14,424 nucleotides of DNA from JBBSMX01 sp038232935 (GCA_038232935.1 JBBSMX010000107.1:1-14424), one strand, 5' to 3'; positions 7,681 through 14,012 are shown, numbered from the stretch's first letter. The notes: generated by a model not told the origin, from the letters alone. Numbers and translations are program-made.

Positions 7681-9909
7681 TTACTGCACCACCATCTTCC
7701 CAGTGCGAAGCTCCTCGACGACCCGGTCGGCGTCGTAGACGGCTTCGAGCGCCTCCATCATCCCACGCGAGTCCACGCCCACCGTCCGGTTCTGGCCCGG
7801 CAGGTAGATGTAGTCGCCCGGCAGGCTCTGGATGTTGCCGTCGAAGGCGACGCCGACGATTTCGAGGTCGCGGTTCAGCATCGGCGAGCCGGAGTTGCCG
7901 CCGATGATGTCGTTCGTCGTCACGAAGTCGTACGGCGTCGAGAGGTCGAGCTCGTCGGGGATCGGGAGCCACTTGGAGGGGAGTTCGAAGTACGCCTCGT
8001 TCTCCTCGTCGGGCCGGAAGCCGTAGTAGCGGTCGTACATCCCGTAGAACGTCGTGTACGGCGGCGCGACGGTCCCGTTGTAGGGATAGCCCTTGACGAC
8101 GCCGTCGTTGATGCGAAGCGAGAACGTCGCGTCCGGGGGGATGTCGGTGCCGTAGACATCGAAGCGGGCGCGGGCGAGTTGGGCCGACAGCTCGCCCACC
8201 TGCGCGTTGAGCACGCCGGCCTGCTGCTGGTACTGCGCGAAGCGCGGCCAGATCGCCATTGCCACCGCGAGGGCCGGATCGTTCGACGCCGTGAGGTCGC
8301 CTTCGAGCGCCTGCTCGGTGCCGGCGGCGGTCGCGAACGCCGAGTTCTGGAGGAGGTCGCGGGCCGCCGCTTCGACGGTCCGGCCCCGGAGAATCTGGCG
8401 GACGATCTCGCTGTCCTCGCCGAAGTAGTAGACGAAGTCGTTGAGCCGCGCCTCGATGAGCGCGCGCTCGACGGCCGCCGGCCGGTCGTCTTCGATGCCG
8501 AGCACGGTCTCACGGAACGACGGGTTCTGCGTCACGCCGTAGGCATAGGCAAAGACCGCGCGGGTCAGTACGTTCGAGGCCACGACCGAGCCGGGGTTCA
8601 TCCCGATGAACGCACCGGCTTCTGCGGCGAACTGCCGGGCCTCCTGCCGGTTCTGCGCGATCCGGTCGAAGAGCGTGCCGGACTCAGCATCGAGTGCTGC
8701 GTCGTTCATCACGGCCTCGCGGAAGCTCTTCTCGGCAGCCGCTCGGCGGGCGATGATGTACGGGTCGCGGAGCCCTTCGACGCGGCCGGTGTAGGACTTG
8801 CGCGCGTTCGAGAGGCTGAAGTACGTGTCCTCGAGCTCGGGCGTCTCCGGGGCGTCGGGGTTCTCGTCCACGAAGGCCTTATAGACGTCGGCCCGCGTGG
8901 AGTAGAGGCGGAGAATGGCGGGCTCCTGCACGTCACGACGGTACTCGAGCTGGGCAACGGTCTGGAGGCGCGTCGTGGTGCCGGGATTGCCGATCACAAA
9001 GACGAGGTCGCCGGTGTTGGTCCCGTTCTCACTCCACGGGAAATAGAAATCCGACGTGTCGAGCGGCTGCCCGTCCTTCCCCATCGCGCGGAAAAGCGAG
9101 AAATCGAGGCTGTAGCGCGGGTACGTGAAGTTGTCCGGGTCGCCGCCGAAGAAGCCAGCCTGGTCCTCGGGCGCGAAGACGAGCTGGATGTCGTCGTAGC
9201 GACGGAAGACGTAGGCGGAATACTGCCCGCCGTTGTAGAGTGCGATGATCTGGGCGAGGAGGCCGGCCTCCTCGCCGCCGCGCTCCATCCCAATCCGCTC
9301 TTCAGCGGCGTCGATGGCTTCCTGCCGGGCGTTGATCCGCTCGGCGTCGGTCTCCATCGCCGCTGCCGCCGCGTCTACCTCCGCCGTCACGTCCACGATC
9401 TCGACGAGCTGCTCGACGAACAAGTCCTCGACGTGACGCTCGTCCCCCATCGTCGGAGCGTAGAACCCGTCCTCGCCGAGGTTCTCACCGGCCTCCGTCA
9501 CTTCCGTCACGCTCTGCCGGGCGCAGTGGTGGTTGGTGAGGATGAGGCCGTTCGGCGAGACGAACGAGGCCGAACAGTAGGTCGCGAAGCGGAGCGCACC
9601 GAGCCGGGCGTGCTCGAACCACGCGTCGTCCGGCGAGAAGCCGTACGTCTCGGTGAGGTACGCTCGCGGCGGGTTGTCGAAGGTGAACATCCGGCCGGTG
9701 TCGGAGCGGTCGGCGCGGACCGTGTCCGGGTTGAAGAGGGCGGGCGCTTCGGCAGGGGCGGGCGGCGTCCCCGTCTCCACAGCGACCGGCTCCTGCGGCA
9801 TCGTCGTGGTAGGCGGCGCGGCCGGGGGCGGCGCAGTGACGACCTCAGTGCCGGTGCACGCACCGAGCCCGAGAACCAGCAACAGCATGACGGTGGAAAA
9901 GCGATTCAT
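7681..9909 (-). CDS. S46 family dipeptidyl-peptidase, lipoprotein (DPP7-like)
   Basis: A 742-residue exported serine peptidase of family S46 (DPP7/DPP11), enzymes that remove dipeptides from peptide N termini during peptide uptake. The ATG at 9909 is preferred over the one at 9957 because it begins a lipoprotein signal directly: MNRFSTVMLLLVLGLGAC with lipobox Cys18. A Pro/Thr-rich tether follows. The catalytic triad is visible as TNHHC (His127/128), SLDFSLF (Asp269) and GGNSGSP (Ser673). Eighteen residues past the serine is a glycine (Gly691, in FDGN). DPP11 has arginine here for acidic substrates and DPP7 has glycine, so a hydrophobic preference is likely. Length fits the family. It probably works on the outer surface or in the periplasm, anchored by lipid. 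The gene is convergent with the metalloenzyme gene and divergent from the tRNA-Leu/HNH island. Confidence 0.95.
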   Translation of the reverse strand: MNRFSTVMLLLVLGLGACTGTEVVTAPPPAAPPTTTMPQEPVAVETGTPPAPAEAPALFNPDTVRADRSDTGRMFTFDNPPRAYLTETYGFSPDDAWFEHARLGALRFATYCSASFVSPNGLILTNHHCARQSVTEVTEAGENLGEDGFYAPTMGDERHVEDLFVEQLVEIVDVTAEVDAAAAAMETDAERINARQEAIDAAEERIGMERGGEEAGLLAQIIALYNGGQYSAYVFRRYDDIQLVFAPEDQAGFFGGDPDNFTYPRYSLDFSLFRAMGKDGQPLDTSDFYFPWSENGTNTGDLVFVIGNPGTTTRLQTVAQLEYRRDVQEPAILRLYSTRADVYKAFVDENPDAPETPELEDTYFSLSNARKSYTGRVEGLRDPYIIARRAAAEKSFREAVMNDAALDAESGTLFDRIAQNRQEARQFAAEAGAFIGMNPGSVVASNVLTRAVFAYAYGVTQNPSFRETVLGIEDDRPAAVERALIEARLNDFVYYFGEDSEIVRQILRGRTVEAAARDLLQNSAFATAAGTEQALEGDLTASNDPALAVAMAIWPRFAQYQQQAGVLNAQVGELSAQLARARFDVYGTDIPPDATFSLRINDGVVKGYPYNGTVAPPYTTFYGMYDRYYGFRPDEENEAYFELPSKWLPIPDELDLSTPYDFVTTNDIIGGNSGSPMLNRDLEIVGVAFDGNIQSLPGDYIYLPGQNRTVGVDSRGMMEALEAVYDADRVVEELRTGKMVVQ

Positions 9910-9963
9910 AGCGTTCAGTCGTTGCGTGAGACGAGAGGAGAGGAGCGACCGGCGCACGCCGAG

Positions 9964-9975
9964 CGCTTATATTGG
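9964..9975. promoter_or_regulatory. AT-rich promoter core between the peptidase gene and the tRNA-Leu 5' half
   Basis: On the plus strand TATATTGG (9968-9975) resembles a -7/-10 element and lies 10 bases before the first base of the tRNA-Leu fragment, the usual distance for a tRNA promoter. On the minus strand the same AT patch reads TATAAGCG (9964-9971), about 55 bases before the peptidase ATG, and may serve that gene. It is the only AT-rich patch in an otherwise GC-rich stretch. Confidence 0.45.
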
Positions 9976-9985
9976 GCATTCACTT

Positions 9986-10016
9986 GCGAGAGTGGCGGAA
10001 CGGTAGACGCCCTAGA
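9986..10016 (+). pseudogene. tRNA-Leu 5' half, broken at the anticodon loop
   Basis: GCGAGAG, T8-G9, a canonical leucine D-arm (GCGGAACGGTAGACGC), base 26, and the 5' strand of an anticodon stem CTAGA (10012-10016) occur in the right order and spacing for a bacterial class II tRNA-Leu. After 10016 the match stops. No anticodon loop, variable arm or T-arm follows, and the sequence runs into the HNH gene. The fragment keeps a promoter-like box 10 bases upstream, so it may be transcribed as the leader of the HNH message. Confidence 0.75.
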
Positions 10017-10029
10017 GTGCAAGCACCCC

Positions 10030-10040
10030 GGCCGATGGCC
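10030..10040 (+). promoter_or_regulatory. Hairpin holding the HNH start codon
   Basis: GGCC-GAT-GGCC (10030-10040) is a 4-bp GC stem that places the ATG at its loop/stem edge. Together with the lack of a Shine-Dalgarno sequence it suggests low translation. It may also be chance in GC-rich DNA. Confidence 0.25.
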
Positions 10041-10487
10041 CGAACAGACATCCCGACCCGACGCGCAGAGATCGAGCGGTGGATCTCCGAACGACGGCCG
10101 AAAGCCTACATATGCCGTCAGCTAAAGTGCAAACCCAGCACGCTCGAAAGATGGCTGGCAAAGATGGGGATACAGTACACTGGCAACCAGGGGCGAAAAG
10201 GCAGGAAGGGAGGCCCTGATCGTAAGAGTGCACGGGAGTATGTTGCAAATGCAAACTTCGTGTATTCGGCGCGCCTCAAGAGAAAGCTCATCGAGGACGG
10301 TATCAAGGTAGCGCAGTGTGAGCGGTGCGGGTTGACGGAGTGGATGGGTGCCTCCATTCCCCTTGAACTGCATCACGTAGATGGGAACCGCTTCAACAAC
10401 GCTTTTTCAAACCTCGAGATTCTCTGCGCCAACTGTCACGCTCAGATGCCCAATAATGCAGGGAAGTCGATAGGCAGTTATTCTTGA
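10035..10487 (+). CDS. HNH endonuclease with N-terminal helix-turn-helix
   Basis: A 150-residue nuclease. Residues 9-52 look like a helix-turn-helix ending in GIQYTGNQG, followed by a basic stretch (GRKGRKGG) suited to DNA binding. The C-terminal HNH domain has zinc cysteines Cys95 and Cys98 (CERC) and Cys131 and Cys134 (CANC), and catalytic LHHVDGN with His113/His114, Asn126 in SNLEIL, and His135. All key residues are present, so the enzyme should be active. This type is common among free-standing homing endonucleases. The ATG at 10035 is chosen because it begins the recognisable fold. The frame is also open upstream through the tRNA fragment, with possible GTG and TTG starts at 10017 and 9972. 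No ribosome binding site is seen. The gene is lower in GC than its neighbours and ends 9 bases before an intact tRNA-Leu. Expression probably starts at the broken tRNA promoter. The target is unknown, with tRNA-Leu the natural guess. Confidence 0.88.
   Translation: MARTDIPTRRAEIERWISERRPKAYICRQLKCKPSTLERWLAKMGIQYTGNQGRKGRKGGPDRKSAREYVANANFVYSARLKRKLIEDGIKVAQCERCGLTEWMGASIPLELHHVDGNRFNNAFSNLEILCANCHAQMPNNAGKSIGSYS
10479..10486 (+). promoter_or_regulatory. Promoter -7-like box for the intact tRNA-Leu
   Basis: TATTCTTG differs from TAnnTTTG at one position and ends 10 bases before the tRNA, the same spacing as at the broken copy. It overlaps the HNH stop codon. It would let the tRNA be made independently of the HNH transcript. 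Confidence 0.35.
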
Positions 10488-10496
10488 GCAACCCTC

Positions 10497-10582
10497 GCCG
10501 GAGTGGTGGAATGGCAGACACACAGGTCTTAGGAACCTGTATCCGAAAGGGTGTGCGGGTTCGAGTCCCGCCTCCGGCACCA
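10497..10582 (+). tRNA. tRNA-Leu (anticodon UAG)
   Basis: An 86-base class II tRNA with encoded CCA. The acceptor GCCGGAG pairs with CTCCGGC over all 7 bp and the discriminator is A. The D-arm is GTGGAATGGCAGACAC. The anticodon stem CAGGT/ACCTG encloses the loop CTTAGGA, giving anticodon TAG. The variable arm is TATCCGAAAGGGTGT and the T-arm is GCGGG-TTCGAGT-CCCGC. Every stem is intact, so it should be functional, reading CUN leucine codons. It lies 9 bases after the HNH stop. Its sequence is distinct from the two broken tRNA-Leu copies (GCCGGAG against GCGAGAG), so it is not a recent duplicate of them. Confidence 0.97.
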
Positions 10583-10683
10583 TCCAAGCTTTTATCTGTA
10601 CCGAAGTGGGGGATTGTATTACTATCGAACACCTTTTCTCTACTAGCACCCAACGCTATATTCGGTCTCTCCGCAACGCCTTA
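10583..10683 (+). other. AT-richer spacer without a gene
   Basis: This holds no credible reading frame. TATATTCG at 10657-10664 resembles a -7 element. CTCTCCGCAACG at 10667-10678 recurs exactly at 10842-10853. TCTCCGC (10668-10674) can pair with GCGGAGA (10693-10699) in the next tRNA remnant. Confidence 0.4.
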
Positions 10684-10766
10684 GGAGGTTTGGCGGAGAC
10701 TGCGAACGCGATTTAGAATCTGGTGGGGTAACACCCGTGGGGGTTCGAGTCCCCCTTTCGCACCCA
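10684..10766 (+). pseudogene. Degraded tRNA-Leu(UAG); 3' half well preserved
   Basis: The 3' half is textbook tRNA-Leu: anticodon loop TTTAGAA (anticodon TAG, 10712-10718), 3' anticodon strand TCTGG, variable arm TGGGGTAACACCCGT, T-arm GGGGG-TTCGAGT-CCCCC, acceptor strand TTTCGC and A-CC. The local 5' half does not fit it. Bases 10684-10690 (GGAGGTT) cannot pair with the acceptor. The D-arm keeps TGGCGGA and ACGC but lacks the GG of the D-loop. Only one base separates the D-arm from the anticodon loop, so four bases of the anticodon stem are missing. One C is also short between T-stem and acceptor. The 5' strands at 9986-10016 pair well with this 3' half instead. Confidence 0.75.
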
Positions 10767-10777
10767 CGTTTTCGTTC

Positions 10778-10817
10778 AGCCCGGACGGCCCTGTTAGCCG
10801 ATGCCGGGCTTTTTCTT
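10778..10817 (+). terminator. Intrinsic terminator after the tRNA-Leu/HNH island
   Basis: AGCCCGG (10778-10784) pairs with CCGGGCT (10804-10810). CGGC (10786-10789) continues the stem with GCCG (10797-10800) around a 7-nt loop. A T-rich run (TTTTTCTT) follows directly. It is the best intrinsic terminator in the window and closes the tRNA-Leu/HNH unit 44 bases before the next gene. Confidence 0.88.
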
Positions 10818-10861
10818 GGCGCGCCGAGCTTTGCCAGCGCGCTCTCCGCAACGTCCTCCCG

Positions 10862-12988
10862 ATGCGCCCGTTCCCTGCAGCCTTCGCTCTGCTCATCGTT
10901 TTCACGACCCTCACCGGATGCGCCCGCCTCCGGCCCGCCGACGAAGCACCGCCCCAGCCCCCGGCCGCCGCGTACGCCCGCCCGAGCGACGGCCTCCTCC
11001 AACGCGCGGATCTCCAGGCCGTCGTCGAGCGGCAGACGCGGCGCAACGCAGCGGCGCTGCGGGCGAGGCTGACGGATAAGGACCCCACGATCCGCGCCCG
11101 CGCTGCCCTCGGCCTCGGCTCGGTGCAGGACACCGCCGCCGTCCCCCTCCTCCTCGGCCTCCTCGCCGACCCGGCCCCGAACGTCCGCGCCGACGCGGCC
11201 TTCGCCCTCGGCCAGAGCGCCGACTCGACATCCGAGCTCGCGCTGATCGACGCTCTCCGTGCCGAGCGTGACGAAGCCGTGCAGCAGCTCCTGCTCGACG
11301 CGCTCGGCAAGACGGGCGGGCGGGCCACGCTCTCCGCCCTCCCCGGCCTCCCGCTTTCCGCCGCCCTCGAACCGGGCCGCGCGGTAGCCCTCGCCCGCTA
11401 CGGCCTGCGCGGCATCCACGACCGGGCCGCCGTCGACTGGCTCGCCCGCCACCTCGCGGCCCCCGACGCGCGCCTCCGCGAGCACGCCGCGTATTATTTC
11501 GGCCGGATCGCCGACACCGAGCCCTGGCTCTACGCCGCCGACCGCGTCGTCGCGGCCTCCGACAGCCTCAGCCCTGACGAAGCGGCGCAGCAGTACCTCG
11601 CCCTCGCGCTCGGCAGGCTGGGCGCGGAGGGTGCCGAGGGGCACCTCGTTCAACTCCTACGGAAAAGCAGCGACTGGCGCGTGCGCACGAACGCCGCCCG
11701 TGCCCTCGCGCAGCCGGGCGCGTCCGCCGCCGCCCAGCACGCCCTGCTCGTCGCGCTCGACGATCCCTCGGCGCACGTCGCGACGACGACGGCCGGGGCC
11801 CTCGCCTCCGTAGACACCCTCAGCACCGAGCGGCTGGACCTCATCGAAACGTGGACCGATACACACCCGGCGCGGTGGCGAGTGTGGACCCCGCTTCTCC
11901 CTGCGCTCGCTCGGGGCGGGCGGGCGGAGGAAGTGCTGGCCCTCGTCCGCGGGCTTAGCGTAGGCCGATCATCCGCCATCCCCACGCACGAATTCCCCTT
12001 CGCCCGCGCCGCGGCCCTCGGCGGGCTGGCCGGTGCCACCGCTCCGGCCGCGCTCGACCTGCTGAGTACGGCGGCGGACGACGCGGACCCGCGGGTCGCC
12101 TACGCCGCACTCGAAGCCCTGAAGGCGAGTTGGGAGGCGGAGCGCAGTGCCGGGCGCGCTCCGTTTTACTTCGAGCGCTTCGCCCGCGCCCTCCGCCGCC
12201 GCGACCTCGCCACGGCCTACGCCGCCGCCCCCGCCCTCGCCGACTCCCTCTTCCGCCCACTCGGCGCGTCGGAGGTGCTGCGGGAGACCTACGCCCAGAT
12301 GAGCATGCCCGACGACATCGAGCCGATGGTCGAGATCGTCCGGGCGCTCGGTGCGATCCGCGACACGACGGCCGTCCCGTTCCTGCTCGAAGCCGCCCTC
12401 GAAGCGCCCCACCCGACGCTCCGGCAGGCCGCCGCCGAAACCCTCAGCGAGCGCTTCGGCAAGGGCATCGACTTCGAGGCGACGGGGCTCATGCCGCCGG
12501 ACTTCCCCGCCCTCGACTGGGCCATCCTCCGGTCCCTCGGCCGCTACCCCCGCCTGACATTGCAGACGGACCGGGGCGAGATCGTGCTCGAACTCGACGC
12601 AGAAGCCGCCCCCCTCACGGTGCAGACCGTCGTGCGAACGGCCCAGCGTGGCGACTACGACGGTGTCCCGTTCCACCGCGTCGTCTCCAACTTCGTGATC
12701 CAGGGCGGCGACTACACCCGCGCCGACGGCTTCGGTGGACCGGGCCTGTTCCTCCCAAGCGAGTTCGCCCGCGTCCCGTACGAGCGCGGCACCGTCGGCA
12801 TGGCGTCGGCCGGGAAAGACACCGAGGGCTCGCAGTTCTTCGTCACCCATTCGATGCAGCCGCACCTCGACGGTCGCTACACGGCGTTCGGCCGCGTCGT
12901 CCGGGGCCAGGACGTGGTGGACCGCATCCTTCAGGGCGACCGCGTGCTGCACGCCACGGTCCAGCCCTCGGAAACCGTCCCGCGCTAG
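10862..12988 (+). CDS. HEAT-repeat lipoprotein with C-terminal cyclophilin-type peptidyl-prolyl isomerase
   Basis: A 708-residue exported lipoprotein. The signal MRPFPAAFALLIVFTTLTGC ends in lipobox Cys20. Residues about 55-545 are alpha-helical HEAT-like repeats with recurring A-L-G and RA-AALGLG patterns (for example TIRARAALGLGSV and NVRADAAFALGQS). Residues 565-705 are a cyclophilin domain, which isomerises X-Pro bonds during folding of exported proteins. Catalytic and binding residues include Arg606 (FHRVVSNF), Gln614 (IQGGD) and Gln658 (EGSQFF). The residue matching Trp121 of human cyclophilin A is His668, and that matching His126 is Tyr673. This is typical of cyclosporin-insensitive bacterial forms. 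The start ATG opens directly on the signal sequence. It probably acts as a scaffolded chaperone in the periplasm. It converges with the next gene, with a 4-base overlap. Confidence 0.92.
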   Translation: MRPFPAAFALLIVFTTLTGCARLRPADEAPPQPPAAAYARPSDGLLQRADLQAVVERQTRRNAAALRARLTDKDPTIRARAALGLGSVQDTAAVPLLLGLLADPAPNVRADAAFALGQSADSTSELALIDALRAERDEAVQQLLLDALGKTGGRATLSALPGLPLSAALEPGRAVALARYGLRGIHDRAAVDWLARHLAAPDARLREHAAYYFGRIADTEPWLYAADRVVAASDSLSPDEAAQQYLALALGRLGAEGAEGHLVQLLRKSSDWRVRTNAARALAQPGASAAAQHALLVALDDPSAHVATTTAGALASVDTLSTERLDLIETWTDTHPARWRVWTPLLPALARGGRAEEVLALVRGLSVGRSSAIPTHEFPFARAAALGGLAGATAPAALDLLSTAADDADPRVAYAALEALKASWEAERSAGRAPFYFERFARALRRRDLATAYAAAPALADSLFRPLGASEVLRETYAQMSMPDDIEPMVEIVRALGAIRDTTAVPFLLEAALEAPHPTLRQAAAETLSERFGKGIDFEATGLMPPDFPALDWAILRSLGRYPRLTLQTDRGEIVLELDAEAAPLTVQTVVRTAQRGDYDGVPFHRVVSNFVIQGGDYTRADGFGGPGLFLPSEFARVPYERGTVGMASAGKDTEGSQFFVTHSMQPHLDGRYTAFGRVVRGQDVVDRILQGDRVLHATVQPSETVPR

Positions 12989-13887
12989 TTCAGCAGTCGG
13001 TCGTAGTCGCTGGAGCGGGCCGGGTCCATCTCGATCAGCATCGCGTAGAGTTGGCTCCGCACCTCGTCGGCGTCCTCGAAGAGCTGGACCAACTCGTTTG
13101 ACTTCGCCGCGAAGAACAGGTCGGTCGCATACTTGCGCGAAACCTCAAGGAACAGCTCGTAGATCCCCTGGATGGCGGAGAAGCCGGTCTGCCAAGCGGT
13201 CTCCTGATTCCGCGTGAAGCGGTCGAGGGTGCCGAGGTGGTAAAGGAAATAGGCGCGGCGGAGGGGCAGGTAGCGGGCGTCGAGGAGCTGGCGGACGAGC
13301 GTCGTCCGCGTCCGGTCGTCGCCGATGCTGAGCCAGCCGGGATCGCCCTGCGCCTGGGCCAGCTCGGCGATCTGGCGCGCCCGCTCGAAGTACGGCGCCC
13401 CCCCCAGTTCGGAGAACGAGTCGTAGTCGTAGCCGAGGATGAGGTAGGCATAGAAGTCCAGCAGGCTCGTCAGCGCGTTGTAGCGGTTCGTGTCGAAGAT
13501 CAGCGGCTGGCCCCGGTTGTACTGGAACTGCCACTGTGAATCGATGATCTGGAAGATGGCCGAGCGCCGCGGCGTGCCGTAGATCGGCCGGGTGCTGCCG
13601 ACGGCGATCTGGGCGACGAAGCGGTCCAGCCCCTGCGCCTCAGTGAACGTGATCCCGACGGTGCAATCGATCCGCTCGTAGTCTGCGAAGCGGTCCTCCG
13701 TCCACGAGCGCCCGTTGAAGTACCGCTCGATCTCTTCCTGGAGGTCGTTGAGGAAGGCGAACTCGTTCCCGCTGAGCGCGCTGAAGTCAACGGTGATGCG
13801 GCAGTTCAATTCCTGAGCCGAAACGCTCGGGACGAGGGCGGCCACGGCAAGGGCAAGGAGCGCGAAGCGACGGAGGGCGGGAAGCAT
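12985..13887 (-). CDS. DUF4835 / PorD-like exported protein
   Basis: A 300-residue exported protein. The ATG at 13887 begins a clean signal peptide (MLPALRRFALLALAVAALV, cut near SVSA/QE). The ATG at 13935 would lie upstream of the promoter-like box. The mature part opens with LNCRITVDFS and contains RYFNGRSWTEDRF, a TRPIYGT segment, and FYAYLILGYDYDSFSELGG. I recognise this arrangement as the DUF4835 family, which some annotations name PorD and link to type IX secretion. Its biochemical role is not established, so the function is inferred from family and neighbour: a PorV/PorQ-like gene starts divergently 159 bases away. Two cysteines (in LNCRI and IDCTV) may form a disulfide. The stop codon shares CTAG with the convergent HEAT/cyclophilin gene. 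Confidence 0.8.
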   Translation of the reverse strand: MLPALRRFALLALAVAALVPSVSAQELNCRITVDFSALSGNEFAFLNDLQEEIERYFNGRSWTEDRFADYERIDCTVGITFTEAQGLDRFVAQIAVGSTRPIYGTPRRSAIFQIIDSQWQFQYNRGQPLIFDTNRYNALTSLLDFYAYLILGYDYDSFSELGGAPYFERARQIAELAQAQGDPGWLSIGDDRTRTTLVRQLLDARYLPLRRAYFLYHLGTLDRFTRNQETAWQTGFSAIQGIYELFLEVSRKYATDLFFAAKSNELVQLFEDADEVRSQLYAMLIEMDPARSSDYDRLLN

Positions 13888-13923
13888 GAGAGCGAGAGGC
13901 GGTGGCACAGCGTGAGCGCGGGC

Positions 13924-13931
13924 GGAAGATA
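13924..13931 (-). promoter_or_regulatory. Promoter -7-like box for the PorD-like gene
   Basis: On the minus strand this reads TATCTTCC, close to TAnnTTTG, 36 bases before the ATG at 13887. It supports that ATG over the one at 13935. Confidence 0.3.
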
Positions 13932-13984
13932 GCATCGTCGGGCAGCGGAGGCCGCGCCCTCTCCAGTGCCCACTCCATCATACG

Positions 13985-14012
13985 TTGGATCCGCCGGGAA
14001 TCGTATACTTCG
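13985..14012 (+). promoter_or_regulatory. Promoter-like elements for the PorV/PorQ-like gene
   Basis: TTG at 13985-13987 is followed after 16 to 18 bases by TATACTTCG (14004-14012), a loose match to the TTG/TAnnTTTG pattern. It lies about 35 bases before the ATG at 14047. The divergent gap shows nothing else. Confidence 0.3.

Larger units (their letters stand above)
9986..10766 (+). mobile_element. Putative HNH/tRNA-Leu cassette inserted in a tRNA-Leu gene
   Basis: From left to right: a tRNA-Leu 5' half (9986-10016), an HNH endonuclease gene (10035-10487), an intact tRNA-Leu(UAG) (10497-10582), a 100-base AT-richer spacer, and a degraded tRNA-Leu with a good 3' half (to 10766). The two halves fit each other in the acceptor and anticodon stems, and the break falls at the edge of the anticodon loop. 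The stretch is visibly lower in GC than its neighbours: 32 of 60 bases are G or C at 10201-10260. No inverted repeats, transposase or integrase are seen. The mobile-element reading is an inference. A decayed tandem tRNA-Leu array is the alternative. Confidence 0.4.

Noticed and set aside
8179..10125. A 648-codon plus-strand open frame antisense to the S46 peptidase
   Set aside because: It lies entirely over a gene with a full catalytic triad and signal peptide on the other strand. Its composition (Arg, Glu, Val rich, no motifs) is the usual antisense shadow of high-GC coding DNA.
9986..10766. A self-splicing group I intron carrying the HNH gene in tRNA-Leu
   Set aside because: The break is in the anticodon arm, as for such introns, but the insert contains a whole tRNA and a promoter-like box. 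I could not find the conserved P, Q, R, S pairing elements by eye. A covariance-model search would decide.
9986..10766. A trans-spliced split tRNA as in some archaea
   Set aside because: The sequences following the 5' half and preceding the 3' half show no extended complementarity that would hold the halves together, and split tRNAs of this kind are not known in bacteria.
10643..11653. A 336-codon minus-strand frame crossing the tRNA remnant, the terminator and the HEAT gene
   Set aside because: A protein frame running through a tRNA relic and a terminator on the other strand is not credible. It is antisense to HEAT repeats.
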